The notes: generated by a model from the letters alone, not told the origin. DNA of 64,000 bases from Centroberyx gerrardi (GCF_048128805.1 NC_136010.1:19658980-19722979), one strand, 5' to 3'. Numbered from the stretch's first letter, positions 12,811 through 25,585 are shown. A program made the numbers and translations.

Positions 12811-14895
12811 TGTCTTTCCTTCCTCCTCCTTCTGTTCCTCCCTTTCTTTTCACTGTTTTTGCAGAGTGAATTAGGCCGGTCTGGCCGGCCTTCTTTGACT
12901 CTGGGTTTACTCTGCGAGCGAGTGGATTATTTGGACTTCAGCGGATTCAGGTTCACTCGTTTAATTTACAAATGCAGTGCAAGGGGACGGCTGGTTGGGA
13001 ATAAGGGGCTGCTGTTTCCCTCTTACCCACCGTAACTCCCCTTCAAACTGTCAGTTTGGATGCTCAGGGCCTCAATTTTTCAGGTGTCACATCCCAAATA
13101 CATGTGCCGACTTAAAAATACCAGAGTCCACACATGTTTCCCTTTATAGCAATCCGTAGAGGAAAGGGTATGTTGTAGCTCCTGTGTTCTGTGAACCACT
13201 CTGTGAACCAGGCTGAATGGTCTGTCAGCCCATTTTTACATGTGTGCCCTCTCTTCATTTACCAAATGACACTCGTAAGTGTTCTTCCATTTCAGCCTTT
13301 ACCAATGTGTCCAGTAGGCTTTCATTTTTTTTTTTTTCCACAAATCTTTGTTTTTCCTTACACAGATGGATCAGAAATCACAGAGCCAGATTTCTGACCT
13401 GCCTGTCTAAAGGCATACCAATAAGGGAGATACCAAACTTTTTTTCTTTTTTGTTCTCCTGTAGATGGGTCAGTATTAAACCCAAAAGTAAGGTGAAGTG
13501 TGTGGAAACTAGAGGGAAGCAACCCTGTCCCCACTAGATGAGGGATGCATGCAGGGGGGGCATTGACATCTTAACTGTCTCCACTAGTGGCCCATGTAGG
13601 GCTGCAGGAGGCGTGCTGGTTGAGTGAGAGTGTGTGTGCGTGTAAATTTGTGCGAGTGGTAGTTGTTGGAGCTTTCTACTGATGCTTGAGTTAAATCTAC
13701 TTAGTGAGAAATATTCAAGCTAATATAATAACATTTACGTCAAATGTGAGATGTAATCTAGGGTGCCTCCTGGTAATTGATCCCCATGCTTATTCTTGCC
13801 CTGGTAGCTCGACGGTTACACAGAACAGCCTGCTTGTCGGTACAGTAAGTTTTGGATAGAAACGGTGCATTCGCTGCACGTCTCCAGCTGTTCCGTTTGA
13901 CTCGGTGTGAGGCGTCTCATTCTCCCTCCGCCTGGCATTCTCAAAAATTGGCATTAGCAAAATCTTAACTTTTTCTACAATTTGGCTCTTAAGGAGTTGC
14001 TTCATTATTAGAATCATTCAGGGAGAGCAACTTTTCAGAGTCACCAAAACGGATGAGATGTGCGGAGGCTTTTCGTGCTGAGAGAAGCGAATGCGTAACA
14101 TACCCGAGTGCGCCCGATGCGCGTTGTGAAGTCGTTTAATGTGTTTCAGTCTGAACACAGGGAGCCGCGTTTACGCACAAGAATGCCAGCTTAACCAATG
14201 GAGATACAAAGTAGCTAACGCCCCACTCTGTTCGCCAGCAATACAGATACTTACTAGTATGTCACCCTTTAAGTTACCAACCTCTGAATGCTAAACCATC
14301 CTGCCTGTCTGAACAGGGAGCCAGGGATTTTGAACAAACCAAAAATCAAACACCAGCACAGGGATGAAATAATACACTGTAGGGATGATCCGTTTTGTCA
14401 TGGCGTGGCCCTGAGCTGGCAATATTGTTTTGTATGATTACTTTTAACTTTTTAGCATGCTGCAGTTGTGAATCAACAAGTTTGTCCTAAGAAGAGATTA
14501 GTTCAGCTGCTAGCATTCAGTTTACCTTTGTGACTCAAAAAAGTACAGTGCTTGAGTCCCACAGCTGTACCTTTCTCTAGAATGTATAAATGTCCTGTTC
14601 ATGGACACACCCTTATAGATATATTTTTTTTCAAATCAGGTTTCAGTGTGCTGAGTTATTTTGTTCTGCTTCAGCAAGGGATTAAATCTCAGCACCTGGG
14701 CAGCCATTGCACCAGGTTTTCCTGTTTTTCTATACTTATGCTGAGCTCGAAAACATGTATTTTTTATTTACATTCATTGTTTTCCTTTTTTAATAAAAAA
14801 AAGTCTACTGTTGATTTGTTCTGGTTTTTGGAACAGATTTATGTTCATCAACTCCATTCTCAGTCTTAATTCTGAACAATGACGGTGGTAATAAA
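12811..14895 (+). other. ptpn1: ptpn1 3' UTR (probable)
   Basis: About 2 kb of non-coding sequence follows the ptpn1 stop. T-rich stretches are common and no other gene is recognisable. It ends at two candidate poly(A) signals. The 3' end is inferred from those signals, not from transcripts. Confidence 0.5.
14792..14895 (+). terminator. ptpn1: Candidate poly(A) signals for ptpn1
   Basis: AATAAA occurs at 14792-14797 and again at 14890-14895, with T- and GT-containing sequence after each. These are the first clear pair downstream of the coding region on the plus strand. Confidence 0.45.
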
Positions 14896-16958
14896 ATGTC
14901 ACACATCAACGTGTTTTCATCTCATTGTTAGGACTCCAGTGGATATGAAAAAGGCTAATGTGCCTTATGATGGGGCACAGCTATCTATGTAACATTCAAC
15001 ACAGTGAAAACTCAACTATATGAAGTGAATCAGAGATATTCACACAGCTGAGCTTTAATGGGTATGAGGCAGATTTGAGAACATTGCTGGAAAAAGACCG
15101 AATGAAAAGCAATTATTTGTCCCAAGGCAAAAATATGTATACATGTCACCACTTCATTCAGGTAATTGAATCAGCTAAAAGCAAATCCATGTCTAGGCCT
15201 GACATTGCACAACACACAACACTAGACAGTTTTGGGCTGAAGTGAACAGCAGACTAATGGAGCCATGTCTTGGTCCTGCCCCAGGTTCCACATTCAGTCT
15301 GGCCCAGGATCAGTGGCGTTGCAAACAGCTTTGTAAATGGGACCAATATTCAGTGTAATTTGGGTAATTCGAAGAGAACAGCTGCTTCAAGTATCCCTGA
15401 AGGTGGGACAAAACATTACGGGCCTTACTTATGACTTGTGGAAATAACTGCATTGTAATTCATTAATCTATATGAGCCCTCTGGCCCAGCTGGGCTCAGG
15501 ACCTGGACAGCTGGTCTGGTTGTGAACAGTATTCACTAAGCTGAGGCTCAAACCTGCAAACCCAACTGTCTGTGCTGCAGTTAGCTTGCTTGGGACCAAC
15601 AACTGAATTACAACTCACACCCACACTAGACAACTTCAAACAGTATGCAAAACAAATTGTTCTGGATGATTACCCAGGCTTGTTGCACCATTTTCAACAG
15701 ATTCTTGGTCATCTATTCCTATTATATTGCATATAATTCCTAACAATGTGGAACATTGCCATAAATGCAGTTGATTTTGGCTGTCATTTGACTATGGTTA
15801 CCTATTATTTGATTTGTTTTGCCTGTCCTTCACAGTCCTTCACAGATACACACTTTTCTGATGACCCTGCATTTCTAAAGAGCGTGCACTGCTTGGAACA
15901 GAGCCCAAGTCCATGACCTTGTGCCCTTGCATCACCACCATGCCAATATACCAGGTGCATAAAGATGGCAGCCTCCATCACTGCTGTCATTCAGTCCTCC
16001 TCGTCCATTCCATTCCACATGCGCAGTGCGTACACAGCGTTTCTGGGGTTGTTTTCCTGTGAACTGGCACGAGTGGAGGTTGAGATTTCAACATTTTGCG
16101 CTGTGGGGGGATTTAAAAAAACTAGTGACATCAGAGCAGGAGGCTTGATATTTAACCCCTTAAAGTAGCTTGTCCTCTCATAGTATTTCACTTATACACT
16201 TATACACATATGTCACCACATGTCTACCTAGATAGGCAAACAAGTTGCTTATAATCAAACAAAAGATTTGTAAATGGATAGATTTGTAATGAACAGGCCA
16301 AAGCCAATGATCAAGGTTTATGACATTGCTATATAGACAGAAAATGCATGCAACACCACAGGAATACTACAAATAGGGATATTTATGGATTGGAATGTGT
16401 TATTACAGTGAGTCACCTCCAAAAACCTCCATTATTATGTGCCAGTCAGTGTATTTAATATTGTGAATAACATTACTTCTGTGCCATTTGAAGAACTGAG
16501 TCAAGTCTTTTAAAAGCACCACAAGGTGGCTCTGTGGGACTCTGTAAGACTCTGGTTCCTTTGCTTTGATCAGTGACTTTAGTGCTTTGGCCTTTTCTCA
16601 CAGCCCACACTTTCCTGTTTTCTCTACTGCACCTGGGTTTGTTCATCAATTATCACTCTTTTATTTACAGTTGACTGTCAGGAGTATTTCTCTAGTGGTA
16701 GAACATGCCCTTCTTTCACATTTCTAGAGAAATCATTATACTACTTGCCAAACATATTCCCCCCTTTGATACAATAATGTAGTTGAAATAATATCTAATC
16801 ACCCCCATGTTTAAGAAGAAGAATAAGAAGAATATTTTCATAAACTGGACTTTGAATTCCCATATCTTGACCACAGACATTACAGATGTAAAATCAGTTT
16901 GTTTCTTAATAGTTTGTTGTGAAAACACATTGAGTTCCTTTTAGCACTACAGTCAGGC

Positions 16959-16998
16959 TTGTACTACACTGAAATACAAAGTTTTCAATGTAGTACAA
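16959..16998. repeat. Imperfect inverted repeat
   Basis: The arm TTGTACTACACTGAAA (16959-16974) pairs with 16983-16998 at 15 of 16 positions, around an 8-base loop. It could be the core of a MITE or a chance hairpin. The flanks show no clear target duplication. Confidence 0.6.
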
Positions 16999-17634
16999 TG
17001 TAGTTTCAAAGTATACATTTTTAAGCTTAATGAGAACTGTTTTCTTGACTTGTCTCCAAGCTGTTTGCATTATAAAGGAGCCACGAATGACCTTTGGTTC
17101 ATTTTACTATAAAGACCGTAGCAGTTATGGTCAGTCCATATTGAGGAAGCAAGCTTGTGTGGAGACACAGACGTTGGTCCACACTCTCAGGCCTTTAAAA
17201 GAGTAAACTGTGTTGCCGCTGGTATAGTGTAAATGATTTGGCAACCGTCCTGGCTAGAACTTCCTGTTTGGGAAATAAGAGGGAGGCACTGGTACACGCT
17301 GCACAGGAATGCAACTTAAACAGTGAGTAATAGCACTCCCAACCACGAGCGGCTTCTTGACGTCAGCCGGTCGGCAAGATGGAACAAGCTGCACTCATCT
17401 TCATTGGGAAAACTACTATCAAGGTGTGGCCAGCGCAGGAAGTGATCTTAAAGGCATAGCTCTATTGAAACAAAGTGTTATCTGATCTGACATTGTTGTT
17501 GACTCATCACTGTTCTTCATGCTGATGCATTTTCATTTTGTGTTCCTTAAGCAGGGGTTTAGAGATTTCACAACCGATAATCAACACATCTGGGTACACA
17601 CCGTACTGTGTGTTTGTGAGTTTAATTTACTACC

Positions 17635-17673
17635 ACTATTGTACTGACAATTTGCTATGGTCAGTACAATAGT
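17635..17673. repeat. Inverted repeat with 14-base perfect arms
   Basis: ACTATTGTACTGAC (17635-17648) and its exact complement (17660-17673) flank an 11-base loop. Partial pairing continues a few bases outward. No flanking gene context. Confidence 0.7.
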
Positions 17674-19821
17674 AGTGGTAAGTCAGAAATGTAACAATTA
17701 TGATCAAAATGAATTTGTGTGATGGCTTTAGGGAAAGATGACAGGTCTGAAAAAAGTGATAAGAACCAAAACTGAAATTCACTACAGATTAGCCTACTAG
17801 TGACTAGACTAGCCTACTTACTTACTTACTACGTCTAATTTCACACAGTGTTGACAATCAGACAGTCAGAAGTCATCAAAATCCTTGCTGACTCTCCCAG
17901 TGTGTGTCCTCAGATTTGTTATTAACCTGGAACTTCCCAATAGCCGGCCAGCTTTAAGGGCGGGTGGGACGACCTTTGGCTGGAACTCTCATTTGCAGAC
18001 TGCGGATCATTTTCACAGTGAGCCAAGTAGGGATCAGGAAATTCCTGAATGTGAAACCATGAGGAGAGAGAGAGAGATTTTTCCAAAAGTATGACTCTGC
18101 ACTCTGAGCCTGAGTCACCCCACACACCATACAATGGGAAATTGATAGCGGGAGGTGTGAATGCATTGTGATGTTTACCGTGTTTCCTCATGACCTTATC
18201 ATTTCAGAACCTAGATAGGGTAGTGAAGACTGAGTGAGACTGGGTCAGCTTTCAGTATTGATCCATTTGAAACTACTATTTTCATTTGTTACTGGTGATA
18301 TACAATATCTTAAGAATATGAGTGTTTGTACTGAGCAGTTGTGTTTGTGTTTTTCACTCAAATGGAAAAGCATTGTGTTGTTGCTCTCCTGAAACCGCAG
18401 CCACACACACCATGAGGTTGATCTCTTTGGTGACGGTTGTTATGACACTCACCCGAGAGCAGTTGCTGTTCCTGTTCCTGTGCCTGGCGACTGTTGTGGA
18501 CAGAAGTGTCAAGCGCAGCCATAGACGTGACATGCCGTACGGCTGTCATCAGGCTCACTTCATGCATGTAGGTCATAGCGTAAATACAGAGAGGCTGGCG
18601 CTGGTGTTTCCCCCTGCTGCGCTAAAAAGCTGCCGCATCCTTCCTCTCGCTGACTTATGACGTTGACGCAGACATAGGGTCCGCATGTAAACAAAGCTCG
18701 CTGACCTCCCTGCCTCACCACAGATGTCAAAAGTGTTCCTTTGGTTAGTGTTGATGTTGTCTTCATAGCAACTGTCCAAAAGCTGCGGTGTGGATGTAAC
18801 ATTTGATGTGCGATTATATTTTTGAGTTTCCTGATATACAGATCATTGCATCACTGCCTTCATGGCAGATCACTGTCGAGATGGTTGTGTGTTTGGAGCA
18901 CCAACTGATGGAATTGAGGTGAAAGGTGCCATGGTTGATGTGAACGTGAGGATGGCCACATATCTTAGCTGGTGTGGGTGGTGAATATTTTCATGTCTGC
19001 CACCAGTCAACACGCCCTGTTTCCTGTTGAGTAATCTGTACATGTCAAACCCCACAGATCACTACTGCTTCTATTTAAAGCACCTATCCAAGATTTTATG
19101 AGTGTATTGATAAAGAGTATAGGCACATATGCGTGAAGGGTGAGATTTACAGATGGAAAAAAAGCTTTCTCAGTGTTATCATCCTGTCATGACTCAAAAT
19201 ACAAGTCTACACACTAGTGCTTACAAATAACACTAGTAAACAATCTTTCTTCACACACTATATGTATGTATGTATGATGTATGAATAGACGCAAAGCTGA
19301 ATGATAAAGAGATAGAATGACAAATCCATTGATAGCTGCAATACCAGTAACAGTTTCCACTTCTTGCAGAGTCTATTCTATTAAAGTACGTCTTTTATCT
19401 CTATACTTGATCGGATGTGTCCAGTCCAGTCCATGTATAATGTACAATGAACTGAAAGTGCACTCTATTACTCTTTTAGTGCTCTAATGTTTGCACAGAT
19501 GCAATTCTTGCAACTATTTCTTTAATTTCAACATGTGCAATACAGTAAAAAAAAATTTCACTTCCATTATTTGCAGTCTTTGAGTCCCTATTGTCAAAAG
19601 AAAACAGGACCTTAGTTTATGTGACCCTAAGTTAGTGTATCTGGTAATCTAGGAAGTTTTAAAGGAGTGTTTTGAGGAACAGGGCAATGAGCTAAACTTT
19701 CTATAGGCCTGTTGATTGAAACTTTGGTGCCTCAAAAGAGAGTTCTTCAAAAGTACTCCACACATGACATTATTGAGGTCTATGTGTCTGTGTGCACCTG
19801 CCTACATGGTACTATTAAAAA

Positions 19822-19851
19822 CAAGTATAAAAACATCAAGTATAAAAACAT
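19822..19851. repeat. 15-bp tandem duplication
   Basis: CAAGTATAAAAACAT is repeated exactly at 19822-19836 and 19837-19851. Confidence 0.9.
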
Positions 19852-19859
19852 CAACACAA

Positions 19860-20065
19860 TATCAACAATAAATAAATAGATAATATATGCATAATAAATG
19901 ATAAGCAGTGTGTGTGTGTCAGTTTAAGAGCAGTAATAGAGAGGGGAAGCCTTAAGTAGCCCATTATTAAGAATGGCCACAGCAGAGGGCACAAATGAGT
20001 GTTTGTAGCCATTTTTCTTGGCCAGTGGGGCCTTCAGTCTGCGGCCTGAAGACAACTTCTGAAAG
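19860..20065. repeat. Probable dispersed fish repeat fragment
   Basis: The stretch with gaatggccacagcagagg and the following GTTTGTAGCC text resembles a common teleost interspersed repeat that I recall only generally. The family is uncertain and there is no coding capacity. Confidence 0.3.
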
Positions 20066-20837
20066 GATGAGTGAAGTTCATCATTCAATATCTCTCCAGT
20101 TGGTAACTAAAAGTGTCATCTTTCTGTTAAAAAATGACTTGCTATCCTTCAAAAACTACCATAATTTTGATCAATTACTTTGTACAAGCTTTTCAAATGG
20201 TCATTCACAGAGGCCTCTTTTGGAATTTGTATTACCACATTTTTAGCCATTTTAACATGAGAGGAAGTATATTAAATCACCTTACTCCTAACTGAAGGCA
20301 CAGCACCCTCAACATTTTGCATAGAGCTACAATTAACTAGTTTCATAAAAGTCGCTGAAACCCTAGTGGAAGTGGGATTTATATCATTCACATATCAATG
20401 AATGAATGCTTTAATGATATATCAATGCGGTGTATTACTTTAGTACGCAGTAAGGAAACACCTGTTGGTCTCTGTATGTGAAGCATCCGTTAAACCTTTG
20501 CATACTGTAAGCTTACTGAAGTAAACTCTTGACACCCGTGTGTGTTGTTCTAATAAGTCAATGCTCGTTTTGCAAGACGCTGGGTGGCCTAATGTTACAC
20601 AAGACCTGGGCAATGATACTTGCTGTGTAGTGACCACAAGTCACTTTTGCACGTCAGCGATGCCTCTTCGCAGTCATCTACAGCAAAATAGGAGAAGTGG
20701 ATAAAGATGTTGAAATCTGGGTTCACTTCAAGATAGATCATCTTCTGGTCCCTTTACGGTAGCTCAGGCGGTCTGGGTTCCCGTTACACCCCATGTTCCG
20801 GATGTCCGGTGTTCCTTTCACTTGTAGGAGGAACTGT

Positions 20838-22040
20838 AATTAATAATCATAATGATAAACTTTAGTTGTGTAGCACTGTTTGAAACAAAGTCACAAAGTG
20901 CTTTACATAGAATAAAACAGAAAAAAAGAACTAGAGCAAACGCGAGCAATAGCAGAATGAAAGATTGAAAAAGCTAAATTCTAATGTTAGCAGTTAAAAG
21001 CAAGTTTTGTCGGTAGATCATTTATTGCTTTGAAAGTAATCAATAAAATCTTAAACTCTGAACTAAGAGGGTTCCATGTAGAACCAGAAAGAGGTTCTTT
21101 AGGCTTGTATCATAGTAGAACCATAAAGGTTCTACTGGAAAGTAGAACTACAGCATCATGCTCAAATGGTTCTAGATAAAATCTTAATGGTGCTGTAAAG
21201 AACCATGTAAGTATGTATGAAATGTCCCAAATCAGATTAAATCAACTGGAAGCCAATGTAAATTGGCTAGAATAAAGGTTATATGATCTCCTCTTTAAGT
21301 TCTGGATAAAAGCCCAGCTGCAGCATTCTGGACAAGTTGCAGACGAGAAAGAGTTTTTCAACTGAGACCAGAATACAGGGAGTGCAGTAGTCAATACGAG
21401 ATTAAATTAAAACTTTTCCCAAGAGGACAAAAATGACCTAATTTTAGAGATAATCATTTACTGGAAGAAACAAGATTAAACAGCTCTTTGTACTTGTTTT
21501 TCAAAATTCAGACCAGAGTCTAAAATGACTCCCAAATGTGTGGTACTCAGTTTGACATTGGTTGCCAAGTTACCAAGGTAATCAAGAATTGTAGGAGTAT
21601 CGTTTGGAGGGCCAAAAATAACCACCTCAGTTTTATCATGATTTAGCTGAAGAATGTTCTGAGACATCCAACGTTTAATATCAGCAAAACAACCTGCTAG
21701 GGAATCAAGGTTGTTTGTATCACTAGGTTTTACAGGCAGATACAGCTGTTTATCATCAGCAAAACAATGAAAATAAATATTGTATCTATGAAGAATATGA
21801 CTAAGTGGCAGCATATAGAAACTGAAACAGGACCCAGAGTGGAACCTTGTGGTACCCCACAGCTTTATTGTGCTGAGGAGGACTATGTAGATTCACCCAA
21901 GCCAACACAGCTGTCTGTCTGAGAGATAGGACATAAACCAAATGTCATTCAAAAAAAACTCTCTAAGACGATCAATTAAGATGTTATGATCAACTGTGTC
22001 AAAAGTAATTGTAACCGCGAAGATCTAACTGTTTTTTTTT
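20838..22040 (-). mobile_element. Degraded LINE (L2/Rex1-like) with reverse transcriptase remnant
   Basis: The minus-strand frame 21814-21476 encodes a reverse transcriptase palm segment: FADDKQLYL, the catalytic Asp-Asp box in the form F-A-D-D. It is followed by the usual D-I-K-R-W-M-S-Q-N block, L-N-H-D-K-T-E-V with V-I-F-G-P, and a T-H-L-G-V-I-L-D block. Frames on both sides are broken. At 20838-20910 the sequence resembles the 3' end of such elements, with the phrase cacaaagtgctttacatag. A different repeat interrupts it at about 21062-21207. The copy is old and inactive. Ends are approximate. Confidence 0.75.
21062..21207. mobile_element. Small repeat nested in the LINE
   Basis: The block is built from repeated AGAACC/GGTTCT words in both orientations (for example agaaccataaaggttct at 21117-21133), as in a common class of fish non-autonomous elements. 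LINE-like sequence resumes on the far side. The limits and the class are inferred. Confidence 0.4.
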
Positions 22041-22550
22041 TTTCTTTTCAGAAAATAGTAATTATTCTGTTATTAGTGTTGTGTGCTGCTTTGTGTTTTG
22101 TAAGTGCTTGATGATAAAATGTATCTTTCCGATCTTATGAAGCCATTGTCACAGCCAGTTCATGTTCAGAGTGACTTTGCAATGTGGTTTGAGGTCAACA
22201 GTTCAGTGTTTGTACTGAAATGTTTTAACTATAAAGTATATTATTTTGAACACCTGTCATACCTATTGTATTGCATTCCTTAATCTGTGAAGATGCCATA
22301 AAAAATCCTTCCCATCCTTTTTACCCCACGTTCATGGTGTCATTTCCTGCAGTTTACCGTAACACACTTTTGTTTGGCAATTGGCCTGTTAGTGTCATTT
22401 ATGATGTAAAACTTTCTTTGGGTACCTCATGTAATATATTATTATTTTTCCTTTTTGATGCAAAACAGCATAAATATTGTGTATGTGTTTCCATCAGTTA
22501 TGACACTGTGTCAAACTAAACAGGCCAGAAAACATGGAAAAAGCTAAATG
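22041..22550. other. Intergenic stretch, no gene seen
   Basis: AT-rich unique sequence lies between the LINE and a perfect inverted repeat. The open frame at 22271-22519 has no recognisable domain. Confidence 0.4.
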
Positions 22551-22589
22551 TTTTATTCATTTGGTATTATTCATACCAAATGAATAAAA
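22551..22589. repeat. Perfect 17-base inverted repeat
   Basis: TTTTATTCATTTGGTAT (22551-22567) and its exact complement (22573-22589) flank a 5-base loop, TATTC. The complement arm also contains AATAAA. It could form a hairpin or be a short palindromic mobile remnant. Confidence 0.85.
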
Positions 22590-22825
22590 AATAGCAGGCT
22601 ATGTATTTGATTTGACAAATTGTTTAGAGCATCAAGCTTATTTGATTCATTGAGGCAACACAATGTGATACCGAACTCATATTACTCTTATCACATTGTA
22701 AAAACACTGTTTTGAACAGTGGAAGCGCCAAAAGCAAGAACAAGTGTCATGAAATCTAAAAGTGACTCATAGGAAAAAAAAATTCTTGCATTTCAAAACT
22801 GGTACAGCGTGGACATTAGAATGGC

Positions 22826-22827
<2 letters not shown>

Positions 22828-22903
<76 letters not shown>

Positions 22904-22921
22904 AGAGGGTGTGTGTGTGTG
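22828..22921. repeat. Long TG microsatellite
   Basis: About 73 bases of TG with a single TGCG interruption near 22868. A short non-repeat gap and a further TG run ending near 22921 follow. It is the longest dinucleotide tract in the window and could form Z-DNA. Confidence 0.95.
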
Positions 22922-23082
22922 CTCTGTTTGTATTGCTTTATCAGAGGAGTTTTGAGGAGGGCAGTTGTCCTGGAGGGGGGGTATGATGCAACATGGAGCT
23001 TACGGACAGACACTGCCCATTGACGGTAAAATCTGAAAGGGGGGTTGGGCTAAACTTTCCAGAAAAAGAGGTCATCCTGTGT

Positions 23083-23093
23083 GGGAAATTCCC
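23083..23093. promoter_or_regulatory. Perfect palindromic NF-kappaB-type site
   Basis: GGGAAATTCCC matches the kappa-B consensus GGGRNNYYCC class and is palindromic about its central base. It lies 2.5 kb beyond the 3' end of cebpb, a gene induced by inflammatory signals. One match of this length can occur by chance. Confidence 0.3.
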
Positions 23094-25140
23094 TCGCTCC
23101 TGTCAGTGTGTGAGCCAGGAGCGAGGAAAGACTCTGTGGGTCTGCGTTAGGAAACAAGGGGTCATCTAAGAAAGAATGTTTAGAATGTTTGAGCCCCTCT
23201 GTGCCAAGACGGAGAGCGACGAGGGCACCGCTGTTTCCATAGCTGTTACGCAAAATCACAACAATAACACATTTTTGAGTTACATGAATGATTCGACAAA
23301 ATCTTTGTTGTAGTGATTGGGTCCTGTTTAAAGTTTGGATTTTCATTTGTGCTGTTTTGCAACCAGTTACATAGGCCTAGTGCCAAGCCATAACTACCAA
23401 AACTATTGTCATGTATAAGGAGTGTAACAATGACTTATTTAGTAGTGGGTGTAGCATTCTTAAAGTAGTGATGTGCTGGAAAAGGAGGATATTGCACAAT
23501 AGCACAAAGCTAAGCTGTTCATCATTGGAGGTGTTGAGAAATCCACTGTGTTCAAAATGTCAACTCTCACAGCAGGAAACAGGAGTGACACCGTTTCTAC
23601 TATAGTTTGCTCTATTTCAGGTAATATAATATGACTCTCAAAGTGCCAGCCTAGTAAATGTGCCCTCTCCTGAAAAACGGGCAGAAGAGGTTTTTCCTCT
23701 TTATTGTTTGAAGTGAGAGTTGGAAAAGATCTCCACCCTGAATTGTCATGGATCACCTACAGATCACACCTTGCCTCCACTTGCTGCTTCCTGTTCCTCT
23801 CCTCATCTACTCTGAGGTTTTAGCTTGGAAGCCCGGAGGTGTTACACATACAAGTTTCATAAACTACACATACGTAGTGATAAACTTTGGTGAATTCCAC
23901 TATAAGCAGCTGTCAGCTAATCAGTCTTGTCTGGTGTGATCTATCTCGTCACTCCCATTTCAACTTCTACATTCTCAACTGAGTGTTTTCCACTTCAGGG
24001 TTAAACAGGGTTTGCTTGGGATTATCCATATCAGTCAGCTTCATTGACTCCCAGTTCCTAGCTGTTATAGCGTGACCTAAGGTGGTGTGAGGTTAGTTGT
24101 TGATTAATTTTTATGCAACCTTGAACCCTTTTCTGGGCCAGTGGACCCACCAGACTGTTGACAGAGCTGTGTGCTAAAGATAAAGCTAACAATTCTGTGC
24201 TGCATGCAGTTTGGCTGAGTCTTTCTGCTGCTCTCAGCAATATCATTTTCAGCATAAATTGGTCGTTGTAATTCAGGATCAGTGCTCTTTTGTATCACAT
24301 TCTCAGAACCAATGAGGTAAAGATAGGTTTGCAACCTATGGTCAAAATAAAGGTAACGTCAGTATAAAGAATTTCCTCCGTTATGTTACCTCTCAGTGTG
24401 GAGAGTCGGCGCCTGTTTCTTGCATAGTTTTGGTCAGTTAGTCAATGCTAATTGCTACAAACATAACAATTTTGAGTGATCACCTCACCTATCTACTGTA
24501 TTTTATGGCAAATGCTATTTCAGACATCGTTACGTTCTACGTTTTTATTTGTGATCATAGGCTATTTAATATTTGAGGTGTATAACACTATAATTGTGCT
24601 GTTGAAACCACTGGGTGCCCTATCTTGTTTTGTGGATAGAGGAATTGGAAGTGCATCATGGGATGATGACAATCCCCTAATAAGAAGCATTATTAAAACG
24701 TCTGTAGCCTTACTAGTCATGACTGGATTGAAGAAATTCACTCCATGTCAAAACAGAACCACCACATTCCTTCAATGTGGCAAGACTTTATACTGGGGAT
24801 TATTCTGACAAGACTATGACTGAATCATTCGCAGTATCCAAATCAGCAGCCTGGAATAAGGGCTTACAAGTTTGTAATTTCGGCATATGGGTCTGAAATA
24901 AGACATTGCAATTTGGGCGTATTGTTAGGCTAGTTTTGTATCCACAATATCTTGCAGCTGAGAGACATGATATAGTATGCAGTCTGACTGAAATCATGTG
25001 TGTGAAGACCTGAGGCAAGCATAATATAACACCCCAGTCAGTCTGTGCATGCTTCTGCTTTGAAAGGGCAGAAAAGAAGAAAATACAAGTGAAATTGATA
25101 AAAACAAAGTAGAAATCTGTTTAATTCAATAAAATATCAA
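23094..25140. other. Intergenic stretch, no gene seen
   Basis: I found no domain-bearing frame, RNA gene or clear mobile element here. The frame at 24476-24808 contains hydrophobic stretches but no recognised family or splice partner. Confidence 0.4.
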
Positions 25141-25161
25141 GTACAATTAAAGCATTTCACC

Positions 25162-25167
25162 TTTAAT
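25162..25167 (-). terminator. cebpb: Candidate poly(A) signal for cebpb
   Basis: The minus strand reads ATTAAA here, about 420 bases after the cebpb stop codon. It is a weaker variant signal. No AATAAA was found on the minus strand between it and the stop. Confidence 0.35.
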
Positions 25168-25585
25168 ATTAAATAATTAAGACTTATTTCATTCCTTGCC
25201 AATACTGTTACAAAGAGTTGCATCATTTCACTGCAGTACAACTCTTCCCTTGACAACCATTGCTCCAGATAAGGAAATATAAATTCACTCGTATGTATGT
25301 AAAACCTGCACACAAATACTGCATACACAAAATTACATCTGAGAATAAAGCGAAGGTGACATGTCAAGAATCATGAATGATTGCGCAATCCATGCACTCA
25401 GTTCTTCACTCCTATTCAAAGTGTCCTTGTAAACTGGTGGTAGCTGTTTTCACCTGTAAGCGTACCATTTTCAACACTTGTTCAGTGTAACACCTCCGGG
25501 CTTCAAGTCCATCAATGATTAGACAGGTAGCCGAGGAGTCTGTACCGGTTCCCACAGAGCCATGTGGAGCCTGTGGCCGCGGTCT

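Larger units (their letters stand above)
14896..19859. other. Intergenic stretch, no gene seen
   Basis: Frames here are short, lack splice-consistent neighbours and match no family I know. It contains two hairpins (16959-16998, 17635-17673), a kappa-B-like palindrome near 18041, and short tetranucleotide runs (around 17818 and 19262). Enhancers for ptpn1 or cebpb could lie here, but the sequence alone does not show it. Confidence 0.5.

Noticed and set aside
21476-21814. Active retrotransposon gene or virus-derived gene
   Set aside because: Only a broken reverse transcriptase segment of a non-LTR element is present; no endonuclease domain, no LTRs, no envelope or capsid.
22762-23023. Val-Cys and His-Thr repeat proteins
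   Set aside because: Translation of the TG microsatellite.
24476-24808. Hydrophobic 110-codon frame
   Set aside because: Hydrophobicity follows the AT content. No family match and no neighbouring exons.
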